A stretch of 35,007 nucleotides of DNA, from positions 1 to 35,007 of the forward strand of contig JAEMRJ010000011.1 of the NCBI GenBank assembly GCA_016463365.1, written 5' to 3'. This document shows positions 7,412-15,408 of this stretch, in pieces. The notes beneath the pieces were generated by a model, which searched no databases, was not told the DNA's origin, and saw only the letters and a program-made list of their open reading frames with translations. The stretch is from Thermoleophilaceae bacterium. Lineage in GTDB: Bacteria; Actinomycetota; Thermoleophilia; Solirubrobacterales; JACPNS01. The stretch's first letter is position 1. Every line of letters starts with the position of its first letter. The translations under genes and the position numbers were made by a program.

Positions 7412-8734
7412 ATGCCGAAGTACCACGTGACCACCTTCGGGTGCCAGATGAACGAGCACGACTCGGAGCGCATGAAGGGCATGCTTCAGTCGCTCGGGTA
7501 CGACGAGGCGCCCGAGCAGGAGGGGGCCGATCTGATCCTGTTCAACACGTGCTCGATCCGTGAGGCCGCCGACACCAAGTTCGCGGCTCACCTTGGTCAC
7601 GCGAAGCGGATCAAGAATGAGAATCCGGCTACCGTGATCGGCGTCGGTGGGTGCTGGGCGCAGTCGGTCAAGGAAGACGTCTTCAAGCAGTTCCCGTTCG
7701 TCGACGTCGCCTTCGGCCCCGGCCAGGTCCACAAGCTCGCCGAGTTTCTCAACTCGGATTCGCTCACCGCCCAGGGCTACTTCGAGTTCGAGGGGTTCAC
7801 CGGCGATCTTCCGATGCGCCGCGAGCGTGAATTTCAGGGTTGGACGCAGATCTCGGTCGGCTGTCAGGAGGTCTGCTCGTACTGCATCGTTCCGTCAACG
7901 CGTGGGCGGGAAGTCAGCCGCGACCCCGACCAGCTGATTGCCGAGATAGCCGGCATGGCCGACGACGGTGTGCGCGAAGTGACGCTGCTCGGACAGAACG
8001 TCAATTCCTACGGGCGCTCGCTGCCCAAAGAGCAGCGCATGACGTTCGCCCAACTGCTGCGAGAAGTCGATGCGATCGACGGCATCCAGCGCGTCCGCTA
8101 CACCTCGCCACACCCGAAGGACATCAAGATCGATGTCATCGAGGCTCACGCCGAGCTGCCGACGCTGTGCGAGCACATCCATCTTCCGCTTCAGTCGGGC
8201 TCATCCCGCGTGCTCAAGACCATGCGCCGCACCTACACCCGCGAGCGCTTTCTTGACCGCGTGAAGCTGATTCGCGAGCACGTGCCCGACATCTCGCTCT
8301 CGACCGACATCATCGTCGGTTTTCCCGGCGAGACCGAGGAAGAGTTTGCCGAGACTCTCGAAGTCGTGGACGAGGTCGGATTTGACTCCGCTTTCACCTT
8401 CATCTACTCGCCGCGACGCGGCACCGAGGCCGCCGATTTCACCGACCAGATTGACCACGAGGTGAAGCGCGAGCGGATGCATCGTCTGGTCGATCTCGTC
8501 CAGGCGCACGGTCTCGAGCGCGCCCAGCGCTTCGTCGGCCGGGACCTCGAGGTGATGGTCGAGGGCCGCTCCCGCAAGGACCCGTCCAAGCTCCGTGGTC
8601 GCACGCGCCACAACAAGGTCGTGAACTTCAGCGGCCTCTCAGAGGCCGGCGAGACCACGACGGTCCGCATCGAGTCCGCAACATCGCAGACGCTGGCCGG
8701 CGAAGAGTCGCTGGTCGCCCGCGCGCTCGCCTGA
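7412..8734 (+). CDS. miaB: tRNA-2-methylthio-N6-dimethylallyladenosine synthase MiaB
   Basis: A 440-residue radical-SAM methylthiotransferase that converts i6A37 to ms2i6A37 in tRNAs reading UNN codons. The N-terminal UPF0004 domain carries the three cysteines of the auxiliary 4Fe-4S cluster (C11, C47, C81). The radical-SAM CxxxCxxC motif is C151/C155/C158, within GCQEVCSYC. Residues from about 375 form the TRAM RNA-binding domain (GRDLEVMVEGRS). Length is normal. miaA, which makes the substrate of MiaB, begins 5 nt after its stop, so the two act in sequence from one operon. The miaB start looks leaderless. Confidence 0.96.
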   Translation: MPKYHVTTFGCQMNEHDSERMKGMLQSLGYDEAPEQEGADLILFNTCSIREAADTKFAAHLGHAKRIKNENPATVIGVGGCWAQSVKEDVFKQFPFVDVAFGPGQVHKLAEFLNSDSLTAQGYFEFEGFTGDLPMRREREFQGWTQISVGCQEVCSYCIVPSTRGREVSRDPDQLIAEIAGMADDGVREVTLLGQNVNSYGRSLPKEQRMTFAQLLREVDAIDGIQRVRYTSPHPKDIKIDVIEAHAELPTLCEHIHLPLQSGSSRVLKTMRRTYTRERFLDRVKLIREHVPDISLSTDIIVGFPGETEEEFAETLEVVDEVGFDSAFTFIYSPRRGTEAADFTDQIDHEVKRERMHRLVDLVQAHGLERAQRFVGRDLEVMVEGRSRKDPSKLRGRTRHNKVVNFSGLSEAGETTTVRIESATSQTLAGEESLVARALA

Positions 8735-8739
8735 GCACG

Positions 8740-9645
8740 GTGCCCGAACCTTCCGTTGTCGCGATCTTTGGTCCCACCGGGATCGGTAAGACCGCTGTGG
8801 CGATCGAGCTGGCAAAATTGCTGCGCGAGCGCGGGGAGGACCCGGTCGCGGTGTCGGTCGATTCGATGCAGGTCTATCGCGAGTTGCCGATCCTCACCGG
8901 AGCGGCCGACGCGGGTGAGCGAGCCGCGCTCGAACACCGGCTGATCGGGAACGTCTCGGTCGCTGATCAGTACGACGTCGCCACGCACGCGAAGCTCGCA
9001 CACGCCGAGATCGACGCACTTCGAGCCGATAACCGACGGCCGATCGTCGTCGGCGGCACCGGCCTGTATCTGCGCGCAGCGCTGACCGAACTCGACCTGA
9101 TGCCCAAACCGCGCGAAGGAGTTCGTGAACGGCTCGCAGTCGAGCTCGATCAGGACGGTCTGGAGGCTCTGTACGCCCGCCTGGTGCGTGAAGCACCCGA
9201 CTTGGGAGCCGAGGTGGACCCCAACAATGCCCGCCGCGTCGTGCGTGCGCTCGAGACGCTCGAGCAGGGACTCAATCCTGCCGAGCGCGACGAGAACCGA
9301 CTCTGGACCGAAGAGACCCGTGTCCCGACTGACCTGTTCGCGCTGGTCATGGATCGCGAGGCGCTCTACGCGCGCATCGAGCAGCGTGTCGATCAGATGG
9401 TCGATCACGGCGCAGTCGAAGAGGTCCGCGGCGCAGAGCCGCTCGCCGGTCGAACTGCCCGCCAGGCGCTCGGATTCGAGGAGCTGCTCACCGGCGACAT
9501 CGACCAGATGAAGACCAACACCCGCCGCTACGCAAAGCGTCAGCTCACCTGGCTGAACAAGCTCTCCGGAGCGACTCTGATCGACGTCACCGATCGCGCG
9601 CCCGAAGACGTCGCTGCAGAGATCCTCGCGCAGGTCACCGGGTAG
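8740..9645 (+). CDS. miaA: tRNA dimethylallyltransferase MiaA
   Basis: A 301-residue enzyme that transfers a dimethylallyl group from DMAPP to A37 of tRNAs, the step before MiaB. The P-loop GPTGIGKT is at residues 11-18. The substrate segment DSMQVYRELPILTGA corresponds to the usual DS.Q.Y....IGTAKP region, with the family Thr-Ala variation. RRYAKRQLTWL near the C-terminus is the tRNA-contact motif. The GTG start at 8740 follows the miaB stop by 5 nt and has no strong Shine-Dalgarno, consistent with coupling. dapF follows after 26 nt. Confidence 0.95.
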   Translation: MPEPSVVAIFGPTGIGKTAVAIELAKLLRERGEDPVAVSVDSMQVYRELPILTGAADAGERAALEHRLIGNVSVADQYDVATHAKLAHAEIDALRADNRRPIVVGGTGLYLRAALTELDLMPKPREGVRERLAVELDQDGLEALYARLVREAPDLGAEVDPNNARRVVRALETLEQGLNPAERDENRLWTEETRVPTDLFALVMDREALYARIEQRVDQMVDHGAVEEVRGAEPLAGRTARQALGFEELLTGDIDQMKTNTRRYAKRQLTWLNKLSGATLIDVTDRAPEDVAAEILAQVTG

Positions 9646-9671
9646 ACTCGCGCGCCGATGAGAGGCACACC

Positions 9672-10523
9672 ATGAAGTTTCAGAAGTGGCAGGCGCTGGG
9701 CAACGATTACATGGTTGTCGAGCACGACGCAGCGTCATTTGAGCTGACGCCCGAGCGCATCGCGCACATCTGCCGCTACCACTTCGGCGCCGGGGCCGAC
9801 GGCATTCTGCTGATCGAGCCGACCGACGATCCTGAACTCGTCGCCAACGTGAAGATCTTCAACCCTGACGGCTCCGAGGCCGAACTCTCGGGCAATGGTG
9901 TACGCGAGGCGGTCATGTACCTTCGGCGCTCCGGTGCGACCGACAAGGATGAGTTTGCCGTCGCAACCGCCGCCGGAGTGATCCGTCCGAAGATCGTTTC
10001 GCAGACCGAATGCGAAGTGGACATGGGGCAGGCCGCCACAACTTCAAAGGACTTCCCGGAAGGCCCCGCCGACGGGCGCGGCACGATCGAGGTCTACAAC
10101 GTGCTCAAGGAGTTCCAGCACGTTTCGATCGGCAATCCGCAGTGCGCGATCGAGATCGCCGGCGGCACGGACGAACTGCTGTCGCTTGAACTTCCGAAGA
10201 TCGGCCCTGCGCTCGAGAACGATCCGCGCTTCCCGAACCGCACGAACGTCTCGTTCTGGCAGAAGGCTGGCGATTCGACGATCGTCGCCCGCATCTTCGA
10301 GCGGGGCGTGGGGGAGACCCTCTCTTCCGGCACCGGCGCAACCGGCGCAGCTGTGGCGGCGCACCTGCGCGGAATGCCCTCGCCGATCACCGTCGAACTC
10401 GACGGAGGCGAACTCCTCGTCGGCATCGACGACGATCTCAACATCACACTTACCGGGTGGGCCGTGCCCGTTTTCGACGGCGAACTGACCACCGAATTCA
10501 TCGCAGAACTGGAGCAGCTCTAA
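9672..10523 (+). CDS. dapF: Diaminopimelate epimerase homologue lacking both catalytic cysteines
   Basis: A 283-residue DapF-fold protein. The family interconverts LL- and meso-diaminopimelate with two active-site cysteines acting as base and acid. Family hallmarks are intact: N-terminal QALGNDYMVV, GADGILLI, FNPDGSEAEL, SIGNPQCAI, and ERGVGET at about 211-217. However, the first catalytic site reads LSGNGVR (Ser73, normally CGNG) and the second reads LSSGTGAT (Ser219, normally SCGTG). The codons are tcg (9888-9890) and tcc (10326-10328). The fold is kept, so it may be an epimerase with altered chemistry or a repurposed paralogue. GAGAGG about 7 nt before the ATG serves as Shine-Dalgarno. The aminotransferase gene follows after 4 nt. 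Confidence 0.85.
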   Translation: MKFQKWQALGNDYMVVEHDAASFELTPERIAHICRYHFGAGADGILLIEPTDDPELVANVKIFNPDGSEAELSGNGVREAVMYLRRSGATDKDEFAVATAAGVIRPKIVSQTECEVDMGQAATTSKDFPEGPADGRGTIEVYNVLKEFQHVSIGNPQCAIEIAGGTDELLSLELPKIGPALENDPRFPNRTNVSFWQKAGDSTIVARIFERGVGETLSSGTGATGAAVAAHLRGMPSPITVELDGGELLVGIDDDLNITLTGWAVPVFDGELTTEFIAELEQL

Positions 10524-10527
10524 CGCC

Positions 10528-11697
10528 ATGAAGCCCAGCAAGAGACTTGAACAGATCCCGCCGTACCTCTTCGCCGAACTCGAGCGCAAGATCGCCGACA
10601 AGAAGGCCGCCGGGATCGACGTGATCTCACTCGGCATCGGCGACCCGGACATGCCGACGCCGGCCAACGTCGTCGCAGCGATGCAGCAGGCCGTCGCCGA
10701 TCCGCAGACTCATCAGTACCCCTCAAACCGCGGTCGGGATGATTTCCGCCAGGCCGTTGCGGATTTCTACCAGCGCCGCTTCGGGGTGACACTCGACCCG
10801 GCGACCGAGGTCATGCCGGGAATCGGCGCCAAGGAGACGATCTTCAACCTCAATCTCGCGTTCCTGGACCCGGGCGACGTCGCGCTGGCCTCTGACCCGG
10901 GATATCCCGTCTACACCGCCGGACCGATCCTGGTCGGCGCTGAGCCGGTCCTGCTTCCGCTGCTTCCTGAGCGTGACTTTGCGCCGGACCTCTCGGCGAT
11001 CCCGGCGGACAAGCTCGCCAGGGCGAGGTTGCTGTTCATCAACTACCCGAACAACCCGACCGGCGCCACCGTGCCGGACGGATTCTTCGAGGAAGTGGTT
11101 GAGTTCGCCAGGGCCAACGACGTCCTTGTCGTACATGACGCCTCCTACACAGAGACGGCCTATGACGGTTACACGCCGCCGAGCTTCCTCGAGACGCCCG
11201 GCGCAAAGGAAGTCGGTATTGAGGTTTTCTCGTTGAGCAAGGGCTTCAACATGACCGGTTGGCGCGCCGCCGCGGTGGTCGGCAATGCAGAGGCGATCGC
11301 CTCTTACTGGCGCCTGAAGACCAACGTCGACTCCGGAAACTTCGAAGCCGTTCAGGTTGCCGCCATCGAGGCATTGAGCCAGAGCACCGAGGCATCCGTC
11401 AGCTCGATGAACCAGATCTACGCGCGCCGCCGCGACCTCGTCTGCGACGCGCTCGCCGAGATCGGCGTCGATGTCAAGCGACCGAAGGCGACGATCTACG
11501 TCTGGGCGCCGGTTCCGAGCGGATTCGAGAGCGCGGCGGCATATTGCGAGCACGTGCTTGAAGAGTCTGCCGTCGTGATTTCGCCCGGCGGCGCCTACGG
11601 CGCCAGCGGCGAAGGCTTTTTCCGCATTTCGCTGACAACGCCCGACGAACGGCTCGCAGAGGCCGTCGAGCGACTGCGCGAAACGCTCGCCAAGTAG
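10528..11697 (+). CDS. dapL: LL-diaminopimelate aminotransferase-type PLP enzyme
   Basis: A 389-residue class I/II fold-type I aminotransferase. Typical marks are SLGIGDPDMPTP near the N-terminus, INYPNNPTGA, and the PLP lysine K238 in SLSKGFNMTGWR. The N-terminus (SKRLEQIPPYLFAELERKI) and the DPDMPTP motif resemble DapL, which makes LL-DAP directly from tetrahydrodipicolinate and glutamate. Immediate coupling to dapF (4 nt) supports a DAP role, but related enzymes with other substrates share these motifs. If it is DapL, it would bypass the succinylase route, yet meso-DAP would still require an epimerase. That makes the altered dapF next door more striking. Confidence 0.78.
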   Translation: MKPSKRLEQIPPYLFAELERKIADKKAAGIDVISLGIGDPDMPTPANVVAAMQQAVADPQTHQYPSNRGRDDFRQAVADFYQRRFGVTLDPATEVMPGIGAKETIFNLNLAFLDPGDVALASDPGYPVYTAGPILVGAEPVLLPLLPERDFAPDLSAIPADKLARARLLFINYPNNPTGATVPDGFFEEVVEFARANDVLVVHDASYTETAYDGYTPPSFLETPGAKEVGIEVFSLSKGFNMTGWRAAAVVGNAEAIASYWRLKTNVDSGNFEAVQVAAIEALSQSTEASVSSMNQIYARRRDLVCDALAEIGVDVKRPKATIYVWAPVPSGFESAAAYCEHVLEESAVVISPGGAYGASGEGFFRISLTTPDERLAEAVERLRETLAK

Positions 11698-11719
11698 ACC
11701 CGTCCGCGCGTGGCGCGGG

Positions 11720-11725
11720 TAGGCT
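11720..11725 (+). promoter_or_regulatory. -10 element that decides the hflX start
   Basis: TAGGCT lies 8 nt before the in-frame GTG at 11734. It sits inside the longer frame that would begin at GTG 11710, so the downstream GTG is favoured as a leaderless start. Confidence 0.4.
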
Positions 11726-11733
11726 GGACACAA

Positions 11734-13020
11734 GTGCAGGAACGCCGAGAGTCTCGATACGGGGAAGGAATTGTCAACCCACGCGCAAAGCAGCGTGCGT
11801 TGTGCATCGCCTCTGCGCCGAACGAGCCAGACCTCGCCGAGCTGCGCGAGCTGCTGCGCACGGCCGGAGTTGCCGTCGCCGGCGAGATGGTGCAGCGCCG
11901 CGAAGCGCCGGATCCAAACACCTACTTCGGCAGCGGCAAGATCGCCGAGCTGAAGTCGCTGGCCAAGGATGCCAACGCCAACGTCATTGCCTGTGACGAC
12001 GAATTGCTGCCGCGTCAGGCCCGAAATCTGGAAGCAGAGGTCGGCATCTCAGTCGTTGACCGCACGGAAATCATCCTCGACATCTTCGCCGGCCATGCCA
12101 AAAGCGCCGAGGGCAAGCTGCAGGTCGAACTGGCACAGCTCGAGTACAACCTCTCCCGCATGCGCGGGCTCTGGACCCACCTTGAACGGCTCGGCGCGGG
12201 GATCGGCACCAGGGGCCCGGGTGAATCCCAGATAGAGACCGACCGACGCCTGGCGCGCGATCGCATCACCGCGCTGCGCAGAAAGCTCGATCAGGTCAAG
12301 TCCGCCCGCGAGACCCGGCGGCGCGAACGCGAGCGCAAGAGCATCGGCACGGTCGCTCTTGCCGGCTACACCAACGCCGGTAAGTCAAGCCTTCTGAACA
12401 GTCTCACGGGCTCAGATGTGACAGTGCGCGACCGCCTGTTTGAGACGCTCGATCCCACCACCCGTACGCTTGAAGTCGATGGTCGAACGGTCTTGTTGAC
12501 CGACACCGTCGGGTTCATCCGCAAGCTTCCTCACCAGGTCGTCGATGCATTTGCAGCGACGCTCGAAGAGGCGCTGTCGGCAGAACTCGTACTTCACGTC
12601 GTCGATGCCTCAATGGAAGAAGGGGACCTCAAAGAGATGATCCAGGCCGTCGACGATGTGCTCGTCGAGACAGGCGTGATCGAGCAGGACTCACACCTCG
12701 TGCTGAACAAGATCGACCTTGTCGACTCTGAGCGCAAGCAGGAGCTCGTCTACCGCTTTCCGGGCGCTTCGCTCGTGTCGGCCGTGACCGGCGAAGGGCT
12801 CGACGAACTGCGCGAAGCCATTGCCACCAAGCTCGCTGCCCGACTGGTTCCTGTGGACCTGCTGGTCCCGTACACAGACGGCGACATTCTTGACACATTG
12901 CACCAGCAGGCAGCCGATCTTCACCGCGAGGACCGCGGCGACGGGGTACGCGTCGTGGCAAAGCTCCCCGCGCCACTCGCAGCTCGGCTCGCGCGGTTTC
13001 GCGCACCGGCCCCCGTCTGA
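11734..13020 (+). CDS. hflX: Ribosome-dissociating GTPase HflX
   Basis: A 428-residue GTPase of the Obg-HflX superfamily that splits stalled or stressed 70S ribosomes. The N-terminal domain holds the glycine-rich NTYFGSGKI and a coiled region with GTRGPGESQIETDRR. The G domain has G1 GYTNAGKSS (from about residue 211), the switch II region DTVGFIRKLPH, and G4 NKID. The C-terminal domain is intact. The frame is open from GTG 11710 (8 more residues), but the TAGGCT -10 directly upstream argues for GTG 11734; both lack a Shine-Dalgarno. A dapF-hflX neighbourhood is known in actinobacteria. dut starts 16 nt after the stop. Confidence 0.93.
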   Translation: MQERRESRYGEGIVNPRAKQRALCIASAPNEPDLAELRELLRTAGVAVAGEMVQRREAPDPNTYFGSGKIAELKSLAKDANANVIACDDELLPRQARNLEAEVGISVVDRTEIILDIFAGHAKSAEGKLQVELAQLEYNLSRMRGLWTHLERLGAGIGTRGPGESQIETDRRLARDRITALRRKLDQVKSARETRRRERERKSIGTVALAGYTNAGKSSLLNSLTGSDVTVRDRLFETLDPTTRTLEVDGRTVLLTDTVGFIRKLPHQVVDAFAATLEEALSAELVLHVVDASMEEGDLKEMIQAVDDVLVETGVIEQDSHLVLNKIDLVDSERKQELVYRFPGASLVSAVTGEGLDELREAIATKLAARLVPVDLLVPYTDGDILDTLHQQAADLHREDRGDGVRVVAKLPAPLAARLARFRAPAPV

Positions 13021-13021
13021 G

Positions 13022-13027
13022 TACTCT
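13022..13027 (+). promoter_or_regulatory. -10 element for dut
   Basis: TACTCT lies 9 nt before the proposed TTG start at 13037 and directly follows the hflX stop. No Shine-Dalgarno is seen. Confidence 0.35.
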
Positions 13028-13036
13028 GCGCCCACT

Positions 13037-13468
13037 TTGCAACTCCGCTTCAAAAAACTACGCCCCGATGCGATCCTGCCCACGCAGGCGCACGAGGGCG
13101 ACGCCGGAAGCGATCTGTACGCGATCGACGGGACCGTCCTTGAGCCGGGCGCACGGGCCAAGGTTGCGACGGGCGTGGCGGTCGCAATCCCGGAAGGGCA
13201 TGCCGGCCTGATCCTTCCTCGATCCGGCCTTGCGCACAAGCACGGGATCACGCTCACCAACACGCCCGGTCTGATCGACTCGGGCTATCGCGGTGAGTTG
13301 CAGATTCTGATGCTCAACACCGACCGTCGCGAGAGCTACGAGGTCAGCGCGGGTGAGCGCATCGCTCAACTGGTGATCATCGCCTTCGCTGCGCCGCAGT
13401 GGGTCGAGGTCGAGGAGTTCGATGAGACCTCGCGCGGTCTCGGCGGTTTCGGTTCGTCAGGGGCCTGA
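13037..13468 (+). CDS. dut: Deoxyuridine 5'-triphosphate nucleotidohydrolase
   Basis: A trimeric dUTPase of 143 residues when started at TTG 13037. It hydrolyses dUTP to dUMP, keeping uracil out of DNA and feeding thymidylate synthesis. The five family motifs are present in order: DAGSDLYA, PRSGLAHKHG, GLIDSGYRGEL, ERIAQLVI and RGLGGFGSSG. The frame runs upstream into hflX, but typical dUTPase N-termini begin around QLRFKKLRPDA, so TTG is the best start and fits the -10 spacing. Its last 12 nt overlap the 3' end of the convergent antiporter gene. Confidence 0.93.
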   Translation: MQLRFKKLRPDAILPTQAHEGDAGSDLYAIDGTVLEPGARAKVATGVAVAIPEGHAGLILPRSGLAHKHGITLTNTPGLIDSGYRGELQILMLNTDRRESYEVSAGERIAQLVIIAFAAPQWVEVEEFDETSRGLGGFGSSGA

Positions 13469-14647
13469 CGGCTGCTCGCGCCTGGCGGCGCCACGAATCA
13501 TGTAGGGCGCAACGAGCGTGGTGAGGATCGCCATGCCGACGACGACGGCAAAGATGTCGGCGTCGATAGCGCCCTTCGAAAAGCCGAGTCCCGCGACGAT
13601 CACTCCGACCTCGCCGCGCGGGATCATCCCGACGCTGACGATGCCGCGGTCGCTCCTGCTCAACGAGCGTGCACCGAGCCAGGCTCCGATGAATTTGGTC
13701 AGCACCGCGACGACGGTGATCGCGGCGAGCAGCGCCAGGTTCTGCATGTCGGCGAGCTTCCCGACGTCGAGTTGTGCCCCGATCACCGCAAAGAAGAACG
13801 GTGCAAAGAATGCGTAGAGCGGCGCGACCTCGACTTCAATCGAATTCTGATCGCGCGTTTCGGCGATGATCATTCCTGCGAGAAACGCCCCGATGACCGC
13901 CGCGAGACCGATCTCTGCGGCCAGCACGGCAAGTCCGAGGCAGATCAGTACGGCCGGGAGCAGAGGAGAATCGGCAAAGCGCGGCGCCTCAAGCATCGCC
14001 GGTCTGCTGCTGAGCAGACGCGAGCCGCCGAGTCCGAACAGCAGCAGGAAGGCGCTTGAGAGGGTCAACAGAAGTGCGATTTCGCCGACGCTGACGCCGC
14101 CTTCGCTGGCGATCCCGACGGCGAGCGCGAGGATCAAAAGCGCAAGCACATCGTCGATCACAGCCGCCCCAAGAATCGTGCGTCCGGCCGGTCCGGACTG
14201 AAGATCCAGCTCTACCAGGATCGCCGACGTGATGCCCACACTGGTCGCCGCGAGCGCGGCGCCGATGAAGACGGCGGTGGCCGTCGAGGCGCCCAGCGCG
14301 AACGCTCCGCCGACGCCCGCGGCCACCGGGATCACGACCCCGAAGACGCCGACCAGGGCGGCGGGTCTGCCGACCGAACGGATGTCTCCGAGTTTGGTCT
14401 CCAGGCCGACCCAGAAGAGCAGGAAGATCACGCCGAGCTCCGCAAAGACGCTCAGCACGGTGTCAATCTCGACCAGGCCGAGAACGGATGGCCCGACGAT
14501 CGTCCCCGCAAGGATTTCACCGATGACGACCGGTTGACCCAGCCGGCGACAGATCTCCTCGCCGATCTTGGCGGCGAGCAGCAGGATGAACAACGCCAGC
14601 AGCGCAGCCGAGACGTCATCCGAAGCGGCAGCAAACGGGAAGTTCAT
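13457..14647 (-). CDS. CPA2-family cation:proton antiporter (KefB/NapA type)
   Basis: A 396-residue integral membrane protein with about 12 hydrophobic helices and the CPA2 signature in the middle (AAVIDDVLALL, the Asp-Asp pair that carries ions and protons). It has an N-terminal GEEICRRLGQPVVIGEILAG segment typical of Na+(K+)/H+ exchangers. There is no cytoplasmic TrkA/RCK domain. The start overlaps the gatD stop by 4 nt (ATGA at 14644-14647), so it is translated from the murT-gatD message. An antiporter coupled to cell-wall amidation is not an arrangement I recognise. Ion specificity cannot be told from sequence. Confidence 0.88.
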   Translation of the reverse strand: MNFPFAAASDDVSAALLALFILLLAAKIGEEICRRLGQPVVIGEILAGTIVGPSVLGLVEIDTVLSVFAELGVIFLLFWVGLETKLGDIRSVGRPAALVGVFGVVIPVAAGVGGAFALGASTATAVFIGAALAATSVGITSAILVELDLQSGPAGRTILGAAVIDDVLALLILALAVGIASEGGVSVGEIALLLTLSSAFLLLFGLGGSRLLSSRPAMLEAPRFADSPLLPAVLICLGLAVLAAEIGLAAVIGAFLAGMIIAETRDQNSIEVEVAPLYAFFAPFFFAVIGAQLDVGKLADMQNLALLAAITVVAVLTKFIGAWLGARSLSRSDRGIVSVGMIPRGEVGVIVAGLGFSKGAIDADIFAVVVGMAILTTLVAPYMIRGAARREQPSGP

Positions 14648-15408
14648 GACCGCGCCAACTTCGCAAGGCTGCTGCTGCCACCGGCGGCGCGGACCGCGCT
14701 CTCGTGAGCGAGCTGCTCAAGCCCGTCTTCAAGCGGAGAGAGATCCTCGTCGAGTCCCAGTGCCAGCTTTGTCAGATGATCAGCGAACCACGCATTCTTG
14801 GGCAGCAGCGGGCCGTGGAGATAGGTTCCGAACACGTTGTCCACGTGGGCGCCCTCAAAGCCGTCTCTGCCGTTGTTTCCGTGGCCCTTGATCACTTTGC
14901 CCAACGGCGCGCAGCCGGCCTCCAGGTAGGTGCGGCCACCGTGGTTCTCAAAGCCGGCCAGCACGCGCTGCGCGCCGTCGACCGCTAGTTCAATGATCAC
15001 ATTGCCGATCAGGCGCTCGCCCGACTCACGCACGGTCCTGAGATCGACGATCCCCAGGCCTGCGATCCTGGATTCGCCCAGCTCGTAGTACTCGCCGAGC
15101 AACTGGTATCCGCCGCAGACCGCGAGGATCACCTTTCCGTCGCGAGCAGCAGCCGCGAGCGCGTCGCGCTTGGTCCCGCGCATGTCTTCGGCGATCTGCA
15201 CCTGGTCTGAGTCCTGACCGCCGCCAATGTAGAAGAGGTCGTGCGCCGACGGATCGACATGTTCGCCAGCCTCGGCGGCTGTCAGTTCAAAGGCGATGCC
15301 ACGCGCCTCACAGCGGTGCTGGAGCATCAGCAGGTTGCCGCGATCGGCGTAGATGTTCATCCGCGAGGGGTAGAGCGCGCACACGCGCAAAGTGCGGGCG
15401 GACTTCAT
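14644..15408 (-). CDS. gatD: Lipid II isoglutaminyl synthase, glutaminase subunit GatD
   Basis: A 254-residue class I (CobB/CobQ-like) glutamine amidotransferase. It hydrolyses glutamine and passes ammonia to MurT, which amidates the D-glutamate of lipid II to D-isoglutamine. The nucleophile cysteine lies in AVCGGYQLLG, after the oxyanion loop YIGGGQDSDQ. The catalytic-histidine segment is GTYLHGPLLPKN, and FENHGGRTYL also matches GatD. The N-terminus LYPSRMNIYADRGN is characteristic. It overlaps the murT stop by 4 nt upstream and the antiporter start by 4 nt downstream. Confidence 0.93.
   Translation of the reverse strand: MKSARTLRVCALYPSRMNIYADRGNLLMLQHRCEARGIAFELTAAEAGEHVDPSAHDLFYIGGGQDSDQVQIAEDMRGTKRDALAAAARDGKVILAVCGGYQLLGEYYELGESRIAGLGIVDLRTVRESGERLIGNVIIELAVDGAQRVLAGFENHGGRTYLEAGCAPLGKVIKGHGNNGRDGFEGAHVDNVFGTYLHGPLLPKNAWFADHLTKLALGLDEDLSPLEDGLEQLAHESAVRAAGGSSSLAKLARS

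Noticed and set aside
8404..9738. Long minus-strand open frame (444 codons) antisense to miaB and miaA
   Set aside because: Low-complexity, Arg/Asp-rich translation with no domain; miaB and miaA on the other strand have full motifs. It is a GC-bias shadow.
10723..11733. Minus-strand frame of 336 codons opposite the aminotransferase gene
   Set aside because: Shadow of the PLP enzyme, whose lysine and NPTG motifs are on the plus strand.
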